Source: Emergomyces orientalis (lineage: Eukaryota > Ascomycota > Eurotiomycetes > Onygenales > Ajellomycetaceae). From it: a stretch of 64,000 bases of DNA. Below, in pieces: positions 23,857 to 35,572 of the stretch; position 1 is the stretch's first letter; the number at the start of each line of letters is the position of its first letter. The notes below the pieces were generated by a model. The model was not told where the DNA came from. It saw nothing but the letters and a program-made list of their open reading frames with translations, and did not search any database. The translations under genes and the position numbers were made by a program. The stretch lies in assembly GCA_002110485.1 (NCBI GenBank), contig MOWL01000001.1:1984001-2048000 (forward strand). The letters are read 5' to 3'.

Positions 23857-26127
23857 TTATTCTTGTTCCTCATCCCAACCCTCCACTTCCGCTTTCTCAT
23901 ACTCCTCCATAACCACCGGGTCAAAGATGCTCTCGTCTTTTCCGGGTACTGTCGTTTTACAATCTTTAAATACAGGACCAATGCAATCAGCCCACCGCTT
24001 CCGACGATCCATCAGTGTGCGGGCCACATCACCAATTCCAGGCCTGCTTACACCCGCACCCGAAGCATTGGCCGCGACAAGATGGCTACCACCTCCCGCA
24101 CCGCCAGGTCTGTGTTTAGCCTGTGAGCCCTTCTTGCTCTTGCCAAGAGTGCGCGTGCGTTTAAGATATGCCTGCTGGACTTGAGAATCCAGATCATCGT
24201 GGATCGTGCTGTACTCCTGGTATGCAAGGCGTTCGCGGGCGATTTCAAGTAGGCGGACTTTGCGTGCCCCGTTGGCAATCATTTGCTTCTTCAATTCGGC
24301 TTGTAGGAGACGCAAGCGTTCTGCGATGTCATCATCATAGTGTGCATCGTAGTCTGGGTTATCATCCTGGCCAAGAATCCCAACGTAGCGAAGCTCAGCT
24401 TTCAGTCGCTCGTCTAGCTGTCCGTGTTCTAGCTTGGCGGCTGGTACCTTGAAACCGTTCGGAGACGCATCGATAAAGGTTGTCGCAGAGTTAAGTGGTT
24501 TCGTCTCGGACTCTACACCACCCATAAGATTGTCTAAGTCCATTGTATCCCCATTCACGGTGCCGTTCATATTGGTATCTTCATTGTTAGGGGCAGACCC
24601 AGTGGGATTTTCCTCGGGCAGCGTGCGATGTTCGAAACGAAGCAGAGAGTATAGGCGGCTGACTAGAGGCGGTGCGGAGACTTGTTCCGTTTCGGCAGTT
24701 TCGTCTGTCATCTGATCGATACTACCACGGCCTTGGTTAAGGGGAAGTTGTTCTCGTTCTTGAGTAGCGGAATCAACATTGACGCATCCGTCCTCTTCAG
24801 CCCAGATCTCAGTATAGTGCTTTTTGCCTCGACGCGGTAAGAGGAAAGGAGTCGTGCGGTCACCCTGGGTTGGAGAAATTAGTTCAGAGTCATGGAGATT
24901 TCCATACTGATCGACTTACCCTCTCCTTGAGAAACGCAATGTCCTCCTCCGTTAGAGGACGAACGTATGGTTCAATGTAAGTGGCGAATGTGTTGGCACT
25001 GACTTGATTAGTAGGTTTTGCATTACTGAAATCTTTGTCAGGAGGAGTTCCTGTCATCATATGGCTGAGATCGCTCTTGGGAAACTGTGCGACACTATAA
25101 ATCTCACGTCTCTCATCGTCTGACATTCCAGGGGTAACATCGCGGATATGATAGATAGTAGGATCATCGAACGCGAGCGGATCGGGCCCAAACACTTGAT
25201 ACTGTGGAACAGATGGTGCAGGTTCCGGCTGATGAGAATCTGAACTATCCATCGAATCAGGTGAGTCGGCAGCTGAGAGCTGGTCTCCGGGCCCTGTGGC
25301 AGTCGGAGATGGTGTGGGTGACAGCGAAGAAGTACTCGAAACCACATTTTTAGATTTTTTTGAAGAGGGTAAGGCCATACTAAGCGAGTCTTTCCCACCG
25401 CGACGATGGGGAACTATATTCTCAGTTAGATTCAAAATGAAAACCCAAATATCGGATGCACAAATGTGTAAGTTGAGGCAAAAGTGAATGTAAACAAACT
25501 GGGTTGTTGCTGTTGAGAGCTGCCAGAAGTGAAACAAAATACAGCATGGTTGCGGTTAAGGTATGAAAAAATGGCATGCTTACTGTCTGTCTTCAGATCT
25601 GGTCCATCTTGTTTGGCTAAGCCATGGGCGCCGTGTGATAAAGGTCGCTCTTCTTTGACAGTTCCTCTCTCCTTTCTCTTTTTAAGTTTGCCCCCCTTCG
25701 AGGATCGCCCCGTATCCTCGTCATCTTCTGCCTCTCTCTTCATTCTCAGTCTTTCTTCTGCATCGCGATCAAATTGTTCGCGCTCTCTCTGCTCTTCAAG
25801 GACCTCTTTGCGTTTCTGTGATATTTCCCTTATTCCAGCATTGCATGCTTCGCCTCTGGCCTCAGCGAACTGACTGAGGGTTTTGAGGTGCTCGACTAAT
25901 GACTCGAGCGCTTTTGGTTCGGGAATCTGACCACTTCCACCCAACTTGTCAAGGATATCAGAATATTGCACTGATGTGGACACCAGCATCTTAGAAATAT
26001 CGTTATCCAGATAACCGATACCCGCGATGATATTAGTACTAACGGAGCTGGGAGTGGTGTTGCGACTACGGGACCGCCTAACTTCGCGGCCCTTTCCCTT
26101 ACTTTTGTTCGCAAGTGGGGGAGGCAT
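23857..26127 (-). CDS. NGG1: SAGA complex adaptor Ngg1/Ada3
   Basis: Complement of exons 25584..26127, 24920..25413 and 23857..24864 (TAA); 681 residues. The diagnostic block YVRPLTEEDIAFLKER/GDRTTPFLLPRRGKKHY is joined across the exon 2/3 splice, followed by TEIWAEEDG. The N-terminal part has a Lys/Arg-rich opening, then a helical segment and a strongly charged coiled coil (KEVLEEQREREQFDRDAEER). The C-terminal Ada3 domain includes LDERLKAELRYVGILGQDD and a coiled coil through the ERLRLLQAELKKQM region. Ngg1 bridges Ada2-Gcn5 to the acetyltransferase module of SAGA/ADA in the nucleus. Exon 1 ends in phase 1 with a GTAAGC donor; the exon 2 acceptor (AATATAG) was chosen because it restores the frame. 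Confidence 0.92.
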
Positions 26128-26864
26128 GTTCGTTGATACCCTCGTGGAGGCTTGAGGCCCCGGTTAAGGGGTAGGGGGTGGAGCCACGATCGGATAAAGT
26201 ATGATGAGTGATTCTCTGAACCCCTTCGGAAACAATGGCTATATCATTCAACCCTAAGAGGTGTCCCAGTTGACCAAATTAGTATGCGCATCAAAGTTTT
26301 TACGTTGCCCAACACGAAAAGGAGCAATGTCAATGAGTTGTGGTTGGGTAGATACTGTGTCCGATTCACGTTGGTCTTTTCGCCATCCCGTTTGCGCCGC
26401 GAGTTGAACTCGAAGTCGCGAACAACTGAGGTCATTTCATATCACGTGATAATCACTCCCATTATTGATTTATCTTGGCAATATGTGATCTTGGCGCTTA
26501 ATCAGCAGATCCTTCTCCTACTTAAGGTTTGTTGCCTCGGCTGATCTTCTCGCAACCAAAATATATGGCTCAAGTTTCAGCATTGTAACAGACAATTCGG
26601 CGTTATATTTTTTGGTAATGTGCAATTGTCAAACATTCCTGGTTTGACGGTAGAGCCCATTGGTATGACACTTTGTCTTTCAATATCGAGATTTTGCAAC
26701 CTTGTTTCCCTGGGATTTTCACACACAAAGTATGGGTATTGGATTTAGTATATCCGTTATATTGCCAATAATCATTGCTTCTTTCATTTTTTAATAATCT
26801 ATCTAGCTAGCTATGGTTTTTTTAGAAAAAGGGCTCGTTCGTAATGTGCGAGCTAATAAGCGAA
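26128..26864. other. Upstream region of NGG1 left of the copia element
   Basis: 737 bp between the NGG1 start and the copia 3' LTR. It should hold the NGG1 promoter. No gene seen; the part next to the LTR is AT-rich. Confidence 0.55.
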
Positions 26865-26945
26865 TGGGCGTGGTTCGCCGATTTATGGGCCAGTAATATC
26901 ATGCCATGGAACATCCATATTAGTGATGTTCGGTGAATCCCAACA
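26865..26945 (-). repeat. 3' LTR of copia element (81 bp)
   Basis: Identical over all 81 positions to 31848..31928. Ends are TG...CA when read on the element strand. Confidence 0.88.
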
Positions 26946-26955
26946 TACCCCCTTC
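26946..26955 (-). other. Polypurine tract next to 3' LTR
   Basis: On the minus strand the bases before the 3' LTR read GAAGGGGGTA, mostly purine and in the expected place for plus-strand DNA priming. Confidence 0.6.
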
Positions 26956-27093
26956 AGCGAAGAAAACGAATAAAAAGAGTGTAATGAAGCTGCAAAAACA
27001 GCATAAAACTAGGCAATATAAAACCTACAAGAAGGTTAAGGAAATAGATGTCAATCTGTGTGTAAAAAATGAAATATAATATAAGAGAATGGC

Positions 27094-30000
27094 TTATTTG
27101 GATTGATTAGTCATGAGATCTGTAATATTTTTCAAACCAATCAATTCAACGAAATCTTCATGTTTTTGGGGTGGAAGGGCCTTGGTGAATCCGTCGGCGG
27201 GCATGGCGGTCGTGGGGACCCATTCAATCATTATATCCCCTTTTTGAACCCGTTCTCGGAGCCAATTGCCATATATATCCACATGGCGGAGCTTTGATGT
27301 AATGGATGGATCTTCTCGTGTAAGAATGCCGACGGTTTGGCGATTATCGCATTGAATGCGAATCTTATGGCCTGGGTCGAAATTAATGTGCTTGAAGAAC
27401 CGTTCCCACCAGATTGACTCCTTTCCAGCATGAGATATAGCGATAAGTTCAGCTTCAGTGGTAGAGGTTGTTATTACAGTCTGCCTCATGGACTTCCAAT
27501 CCACGGCTCCTCCATACAATTTGAATAAATATCCCTGCGTAGAACGTTGATTGGCATTATCTGCAAAAGATGCATCGCTGGCGATCTCCGCCACGTCTGG
27601 CTTCATATTCATCTGCATGGCATTATCAATGGATCCTCCATAGAGAATGGCGAGGTTCTTGGTGTCTCTCAAATATGAGATTACCCGATCGATTTCGGCA
27701 GAATGGCGTTCGGACGGATTGGTCATGAATGTGGCGAGTTTACCTACTGCATACATGATATCGGGGCGGGTCATGACTGCGGCATATATGCATGAACCAA
27801 TGCGGCGTTGATAGTAATGGATCTCCTTCGGGGTAGCGATATCCTTATACGGTTCCAATGGTGTTCCAGATAGGGGTGTATATGCCTTACGGGCATGTGT
27901 GTGGTTATATGTGTGTACGATCTTATCAATATAGGCATCTTGGCATAACCAAAGCTTCCGATTCGGCCGATCTCTAATGATTCGCATGTTGAGAAACCAT
28001 TTGAGATCTCCTATATGGCGAATCTCGTACACTCTTTTGAGGTCTGCAATCAGCGTATCTCATTCCATATGATCATCTGGTCTTGAAAGGATGACTATAT
28101 CATCAACATAAAAGAATATAATCAATCGATCATTGGAGAATAGGCAGCGATCTTCAGGCGTTGCAGTATATCCGAATCCGCGGAGGGTAGTGGAGAGCTC
28201 ATTTAGCCATAGTAATGGGGACCTGCGTAGCCCGTAAAGGGCCTGTAAAAGCTTCAAGGTATGGATCTCCCGTTTGAGGTTCCATACCCCCTTCAGTTTC
28301 CACCATCCATCTGGTAGTTCCACGTATACTAGCTCATCAATCTCACTGTTTATGAATGCATTGATTCCATCTAATTGTTCGGCATCTAGGTCAAATGCTG
28401 CAGTGAGGGCTAACAGTATACGAAGATCTCGGGCGGCCAGTGTATGGGCTTTAGTATTGAGATCTGTGGGTGGTTGGAGATCTCCGCGTACACATATGCG
28501 AGCTTTAAACTTTGCAAGATATCCATTGTCATCAAATTTGTATGTGAACACCCATCTCAATGGAATCACAAAGACTTCTTTCTTGGGTCTGCTAGTTATT
28601 TCATATGTATTCAGCAGGGTTATTGTTTCCCATTCCCGTTTTGCAGCAATTGTAAAGTCTTCATTATATGGATGTTTTTCAAGCTCTCGCCAGTTATTTG
28701 GCGGATTTGGCAGCATAGATCGATGGATTTTTGTGGTGATTTTATTTTTATTATTAGCGGAATCAATGGCAGTGGCAGTGGCGAATGCAGCATTGATCAT
28801 ATTGTACGGGTGATCTTTGGCTTGTATGACTGCATTATTGTGCGCATTTCGGCGATTTCTGATTCTTCGGCCTCCTGCTATGATATTTGATTCGCTAAAC
28901 TCAGAGCTTATATCGGCTGCTCTGGGTGCCGTGTTTCGGATAGGGGTAGTGCTATCCGTGTGATTATCCGTAGATGTATGCGTAATGGCATGAGATTGCG
29001 GCGTACTAGCATCTGGTTCAGGTGTGGCCATAGGCGTAGGGAGCAGTTGATTATTCAAATCTGCAAAGATCTGCGTGTTTAATAGATCTTCATCTCTTTC
29101 CTCCCCCCGTTTTTCAGGCCGCTGAGCGATTTCATCGGGTCAGAACACATCCATATCCGCAATGCCAACATGCTTCTCATTCATTTGATTCATTTGATCC
29201 AGTGCCTCTGCAACTGAGATATCTGGTTCTGTGATGAATGGTATATTCATGAACTCAATTTCTTGAGTTACCCAGTCTCATAGCTGCTTCTCAATGTGTG
29301 GCTCTTCTGGATTGAATTTCCTGTTCTCATCAAATATGACATCTCTTGTACGGATCACCCGTTCTAGATGAGGAATCCATATCCTATATATGTTTGTTGA
29401 ATCATATCCGACGAGGTATCCGATATGCGCGCGGGGATCAAGCTTTTGCGATCGTACCTGCTTTTCATCCGGAATCTTAGCATATGCGCGGCATCCGTAA
29501 ATCCGAAGATGTGCACAGGAATGCGGTGTGAGCTTCAAATATTCCTCTAAGGCTCGTAGAGGTGATCTCCATTCAAGGAGACGGGTCGGCGTACGATTCG
29601 TCAAGTATACAGCTGCCATGGCTATTTCTGGAAAGAGGGATTGGGGCAGCATGGATTCAATCCGTAGAGTCCTGGCTTTTGTAATTAATATGGCACCTGC
29701 ACGCTCTGCGGCACCATTCTGCTCATGAAGATATTCAGAAGAGTATTCCAACTCTAAACCTTCTTCATCAGCCCAGTTTTTGAACTCATCTGCTTCTTTA
29801 ACTGCTCTTTCATTGTCAATGCGAATGATCTTGGTCTGGCAGTTGAACTGGCGTTTTATCCATGCTATAGCTTTAATGAAAGCTTTTCGGATTGCGGTCT
29901 TTCGGACGGCGGTAATGGCGATATGGAAGCGAAGATAGTCACATACAAAATGGATGAGCCATCGTTCTCCATTATAACATTGAGATGGGCCCTGGATAAT

Positions 30001-31848
30001 ATCCGCATGCAGGCGCTCGAATGGTATTTGGGATCGTACGTGGGCACGGCGAGATATTTGATTTTTGGCGGCTCCTAGCTGGCATGGTTCGCATAATGGT
30101 TTTGTCGCCGATTCCTTCGGAACATCCATGGTTTCTAGGTCGGTGATTTGAACGCCAGTTGCATCAATCACGAGCTTTTTAATGGCGAGCTTTGAAGGAT
30201 GACCTAGGCGTCTGTGCCATACATCATTGTCAGCTACGGATATTTTTGGCGCGTACGAAGGGCGGATTCTTGAAGATTTGGTGGATTCATTGTTAATGGC
30301 CATGGGTGCAACGGCCGCATTACTGGCCGCATTGGGGCTTCCATTGATGGTGGCTGCAAAAACACCCTTTTCACCACTCCTATATTCAGCGATCAAAAGA
30401 CCCCCAAACACCTCCAAACGTGCGAACACGCGATCATCCTTTAATTTACACAGTCTAAATGTCTTTCCATCGAAATATATGCCCCCTACATGATAGCAGG
30501 GCTTCCACGCGATGATATTGGTGTGAGCATTCGAAATGTACGCAGCTTTTTTCAGAGTAACTTTGAATTCCTTTCCAGCCTCATTGACCATATATGTGTA
30601 TACTGACCCATATCCTTCTACTCGAGTAGTTGAGTCTCCAGTATACACCTCCGTGTACGCCGGTTCAAAGGTTAGGAATCGTGATTGATTATTGCATATA
30701 TGCTGTTCAGCTCCAGTATCAAAAATCCATGAGTCTCGAAGGTATTCGCGTGGATTATTGGCCGACATTGCCATCTTTTTCATTGAATGTTCCATGGAAC
30801 GAAGATCAAGATATGGGGATGGAGATTTGGCTTCATTTGATGCATGTTCTTTCTTCAATATCATGCCTTCAAATGCATCCTCATCAGCCATATCCTTGTT
30901 TACAGATGAAGCTTTTGAAATGGCTGCATTCACTCTCTGCTTCAGATCTTCATTCTTCAAGGCTTTATCCACCTTTAATCTTCGATCTGCATTTTCCTTC
31001 CATCCTGTGGGTCGTTTTGATGGATTGAGATAATAGCATCTAGACCAGCTATGTTGACTTCCACACAGGCATTCTCCTGCGGGCCGGCGTCCTGGCGAAC
31101 GTGCTGCGGATCTTCCATTGAGTGTGGCGAAATTGGTGGCGAGGTAATCATTTTTGAGGACTCCCATTTCTTTATAGCGTTCTTTGAAGTCATTGATCAT
31201 GCTAACTAAATCAATGGAGTCTCCATCTTGATGTACAGTTTTAGCCCAAGCCTCCGCATATCCTGAATTGATTGATAAATTTGCATTGATAAAATCAATC
31301 TTCATGTTGAATTGACCGGCGATGTTCGCATCTATCATGTCTGCCTGTATTTGCGACCACTGGTCCAGCCACTTCTCGATTCCTCGATTTTTCGGCGGCT
31401 TGCATAGAGCCAGATATTTCGTACGAACATCATATTGGCGGGTTGATACAGTGGGGGACAGGCGTGCTTCGAGAGCTTTGAGGATGTCTTTCACATCCGT
31501 ATCAGAGCCAGTTGGGCATTGCCGCATCTCATCCGATGATACAGTTCTCCATATCAAGTCACTGATCTTCTCCATTCCTTTTCTCAATTTTTCGTACTCT
31601 GCTAATTTTACCTTCCATATAGTCATGTTCATCTCCCATTCAGCCTTGTCCTCCAGCGTACGACCTTCCGGTTCTGGCATCATCGGCTCCATAAGATCGT
31701 CAATACGATCCGGTTTTTTAACATCTACAAAATCTTGGACTTTGGAGAATTTAGCCATCTGCATGATATATGCATACCACAGCTTCCAGTCTTTTGATGA
31801 GGACAGCTGTATGGCTTTTGGGTTGATAATATTGTTCGAATCTGCCAT
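27094..31848 (-). pseudogene. Copia gag-pol polyprotein, three in-frame TGA stops
   Basis: One reading frame of 1584 codons runs from the ATG at 31848 to TAA at 27094, with no frameshift. It is broken by TGA at 29278..29280 (codon 857), 29140..29142 (codon 903) and 28060..28062 (codon 1263). Gag (from MADSNNIINPKAIQ) carries a zinc-knuckle-like CLCGSQHSWSRC near residue 260. The protease active site is D377-TGA. The integrase has an H-H-C-C finger (RRLGHPSK ... CEPCQLG) and a D616/D676/E712 triad with D-35-E spacing. The reverse transcriptase has YVDD at about 1247, and RNase H has TEAELIAISHAGKE. Catalytic residues are therefore intact although the frame is closed. Conceptual pieces are 856, 45, 359 and 321 codons. 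Readthrough cannot be excluded but inactivation is more likely. Confidence 0.9.
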
Positions 31849-31928
31849 GGGCGTGGTTCGCCGATTTATGGGCCAGTAATATCATGCCATGGAACATCCA
31901 TATTAGTGATGTTCGGTGAATCCCAACA
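31848..31928 (-). repeat. 5' LTR of copia element (81 bp)
   Basis: Identical copy of 26865..26945. On the element strand it ends in ...GCCCA, and that final A is the first base of the gag ATG. Confidence 0.88.
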
Positions 31929-33875
31929 ATGGGACACCCCCGTAGTTGGATGGCCTTTACTTCCCCAGAAGAACTACTCACCGGAAACTCTTGAATTACA
32001 TGCTAACCAGGTTCCTACATTACACTAATGTTTATCGCCAGAGGCGGAACCTTTTACGTTGAGCTCATAAGAGCTTCACTGACCCCTGTCCAATATAAAA
32101 GGAAATTTGATCTCAGCCCACTTTATTCCCTTGCTGACTGCCTGCGCATGTCTTCTAGCTCTCGAAGTTGGGGAATTTCGGCGCTACTCCGTACTTGGCC
32201 TAGAGAAGCCAATGCTTAGCCGAAAGGAGCGGCATGTTGAACCAATGGCTTTCTAAAAGTTCGAATTTGCTGGTGGGAGAGGTGGCTGCCTGCCTCGACT
32301 CAATGCATTCACTCAACAACCTGATTCACAAGAGAGAGTTCCATCGTTCAACGTCTCCAAACAGTGATTGCATGTTGTTGGGCCCGCTGCGGGTGATTGT
32401 AATGACTGCCCAAATACCACTTAAAAATCTGCTAGATACCTACGTGTTACTCTCTGTCTGCCAACTAACTAAAAAAGCTAAAAAAGCACCGATAACGGAA
32501 TATTCTCGGGTTGGGTTACGGGAAAAGTTGCACACAATGGCCACGGGCTGCGATGATCGGATAAGCCCTATGAAATTTGCCCAGTCCATTTAGTACACCC
32601 GGAGTTATGTACGGGACAAATTTTGGGGATATCATCGGGCATTTATACGTAGCCAATGCCACCACCAGCTTGAAATGTTCATTACCAGTTGAGGTTTGGA
32701 TATGATTCGGAAATTAGAGCAGCAACCTTCCCTAGTCGATGCCCAGGAAATCTATGAAACAGATGCTGTCCCATATCATAAATGCCACGGGTACAGAAAG
32801 CTCATGGGTAGGTAGGTTTATCTCGGAAGCTAGAAACAAAAAAACCGGGAGCGTGAGTCTACCACGAGCAGGAAAATCTTGGCTGCCCAAAAAGTCAAAA
32901 AACCTCTTTGGCCTCGCTTCAATCTGGTCTGAGCTAATGCTTGGGTCTACTGGAGATCTGACATTCAAATGTCTCTAGCCGGTAAATGCGGCACCAAAGA
33001 GGGACTTGGCTGGTGGGGGCTTGGTGGCTTATCGTTGGGGCTAGCGGCTAGGCCATGAAGCAAGGCAGCTGACTGACAAGAAGAAACACTCGATGTAACA
33101 ACCTCCACGACAAAAGGCGAGCAGTTGCCAATAGCTTTATGATACTGGAGACAGGACCGCTCCATACTTTAGACAAGTCCACCCTTGCTAAAGAGGGAGC
33201 CCGAGCGAAACTCCGACGTCTCGCCCGTGCCGCCAACTTCTCCGAGAAAGGCCTACGGCCGTCGGTAGGTAGATCAGTGGTTGGATGTCGCATGCCTGAC
33301 GTCCACTCAGGGCTTAAAGCGCGATGCCTGCCAAAGTACTGCATGTTTCTCCGTCTCGTAGTTAATTGAGGTAAATCATGCATTTTTGTCTGTCAATTAC
33401 GTTGGCCGTTTTTATATTCATTCTTCGTCTCGGACGGCAATAATCGCCACTAATTTTAACCGCCTGGGCTACTACTAGCAAATAACTCTCTCGTTCTTGT
33501 TGACGGTCGTTATGAGCTACACTGTTCGGAGTTTGAGTCTTAATACGTACTTCCATTGATATCAGAATCCTGCGGGATTTTCGCAAAGAATGAGTATGAT
33601 CTCCCCCCTCTGAGGCACAAGCACAATCGTCTTTGGAAGACGAGAAAAGGTTCCTCTGAAGCAATCTTTGCGAAGCCCAGACTTTCAAGAAAAAATGTTT
33701 GGCACACCCTTTACTGATATGTGGTTATAGCTGCAAACGCTTTCAATGCTGTGATCCTCGCTATCCCATCAGCAGAAGGACCATCGGTAACGAGGCCAAT
33801 GCAACTAGATGTGAGGAAGAATATTTCTACTCCTATCTAACCTGTGGAACCAACCTTTGAACTTAGGCACTGATT
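31929..33875. other. Region between copia element and RING-finger gene
   Basis: 1.9 kb without a supported gene. The end nearest 33875 should contain the promoter and possibly a missing first exon of the RING-finger gene. Minus-strand frames of about 110 codons (33048-33383, 33362-33688) lack motifs and splice partners. Confidence 0.5.
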
Positions 33876-35572
33876 ATGCTTGCAAAAACCCTACAGCCCA
33901 ACATCTCCTTTGAACTCAGTATAGGTGATAAGATTCGAACCCTATCAACAACAAACGTTAGAAATGGCGACGCGATCCGAGGCTTGCTCTACGTCCCAGA
34001 GCTTGATTCCGAGGATCCGTGCCGACAAACAACAGCTCCTTTCATACCAGCAAATGTAACTCGTCTGTCTGATCTTCCAGGTATAAGAAAAGTAATAAGT
34101 ATTGCTCCTTGGATCTCCTCTACATGTACAATATCTTTTCTGGAAGCACAGTCACGAAACCCGCCCCATGCAGCCGTTTTCTACCTTCCCGATGTATCGA
34201 CCACAACGCCTCCACCGGTCGATCATCCGACCTGGGATCTAGGGGATGGTGACAAGTGGAAAAATATGAATCGCTATCCTGTTTACGCGATCCCTGGCGT
34301 ATATGGTGTCGTTGTGATGCGTGCACTGAGCGAGTACTCTGGGAATTTGACTGACGTTCCATATGGAAAAGACTTACTGAGAAAATTCCGGGGCGATGAG
34401 CTGATTCGGGTGTCTGCAAAAATTGCGCTAGGTAATACTGGTTCTTTATCCACGGGAGCTTTTAGAAAGTTATTTACTGACCTGTACATGCAGCAAGCTC
34501 CAGTGGTGGTCTCCCAAGTCTTTGGATTTTTCTTTTGGCTGTTGTAGCAATTCTAATTGGTGTTGCAATTTTTTCATCCATCGCTATGCGGGTGATTCAA
34601 GCACGCCAACTGCGCTCCCTGGAAAGGAGGGTCGCAGCGGGAGAGGTTGATCTAGAGACTCTAGGTATTAAACGGTTAACCGTGCCGCAACATATTCTAG
34701 ATAAAATGCCTCTATATACCTGCGATGGGTCCGGTAGAATTGAGCGTTTGATACCTCCAACTACAGAAATCGCGCCAGATTCTACCGATGAACCTTCCAA
34801 GTTACCAATAGATAAATGGACTATCTTTCAATCACTTTCGAATTGGAGGTGGATACCAAGCGCATCACAAGCTCTCCTAACATTGAAAACACCATCTACA
34901 TCTCCACCTCCACCTCCCTCTGCCCCAAACATTGAGGCTTCCCCTTCTTCTCCAAGATCGCAAACTACGTCCGTCAATAGCAACCAACAACACCATGCTC
35001 AACTTACCTTCTCACAAACAACTTGTCCAATCTGCCTCGATGACTACGATTCGGGCGAAACCACAGTCCGCGAACTTCCATGTCAACATATATTTCACCC
35101 CGAATGTATCGACAATTTCCTCCTGCAGAACAGTAGCCTTTGTCCAGTTTGCAAAAAGAGTGTCCTACCACGTGGGTATTGCCCAGAAAAAATAACTCGT
35201 GGTATGGTTCGTCAGGAACGGCTTGCTCGAAGAATTCGTCCAACACACGCGGCAGAAACTGGCGAAGCTGGTTATGAAATGACAATGCCTACTTCCATAA
35301 GTGACCGAAACCAGTTATCCCAACAAAGAGCCGTTGAGCGTCACAGTGGCTTCCGAAATTCCGTTACTGATATGCTAAGGCGGACGAGAAATAGCTCCCA
35401 AGTTACAGTTTCACCTTCGACGGGTGATAGATCCTCAAGACAAAGGCAAGAAGAAATGCGGCTGAGAGCTATGGCAATGCTGGGCGACCGACCTGTGATT
35501 GCAGACGAGGAGAGAACACGAAACGCTTCTCGGTCAAAATGTAAGCCAACCCAAAGACCTTACGACCTATAG
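33876..35572 (+). CDS. Transmembrane PA-type / RING-H2 E3 ubiquitin ligase (5' end uncertain)
   Basis: Exons 33876..34431 and 34494..35572 (TAG); 544 residues from the first clear ATG. The N-terminal 180 residues resemble a lumenal protease-associated domain (GLLYVPELDSEDPC, then FIPANVTRLSDLPG, SIAPWISSTCTISFLEAQ, YPVYAIPGVYG). One transmembrane helix follows at about 194-216 (LWIFLLAVVAILIGVAIFSS). A cytosolic Pro/Ser linker leads to a RING-H2 finger at about 362-408: CPIC...C-x-H-x2-H-x2-C...CPVC. The tail is basic and Ser-rich. This is the GRAIL/RMR layout, which ubiquitinates substrates at endosome, Golgi or vacuole membranes. Such proteins normally start with a signal peptide, and none is found after this ATG. 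An AG acceptor lies just upstream (cttag, 33862-33866 region), so a 5' exon may be missing. Confidence 0.82.

Larger units (their letters stand above)
26865..31928 (-). mobile_element. Ty1/copia-type LTR retrotransposon, defective
   Basis: A 5064-bp element on the minus strand. It is bounded by two identical 81-bp direct repeats starting TGTTGGG and ending GCCCA (TG...CA). Domain order is gag, protease, integrase, reverse transcriptase, RNase H, which defines Ty1/copia. A purine tract (GAAGGGGGTA on the minus strand) abuts the 3' LTR. The single long frame is interrupted by three TGA codons. The 5-bp flanks (GCGAA left, ATGGG right) do not match, so no target-site duplication is visible. The element lies between the divergent NGG1 and RING-finger genes. 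Confidence 0.93.

Noticed and set aside
23352..23981. 209-codon minus ORF at the end of NGG1
   Set aside because: It starts in an alternative frame of NGG1 and runs into its 3' flank; no motif.
28274..28890. Long plus-strand ORFs (179 and 148 codons) over the copia element
   Set aside because: They are antisense shadows of the reverse transcriptase frame.
31834..31847. tRNA T-arm-like string GTTCGAATCTGCCA (minus-strand complement)
   Set aside because: It has no cloverleaf around it and sits inside the copia gag start; not a tRNA gene.
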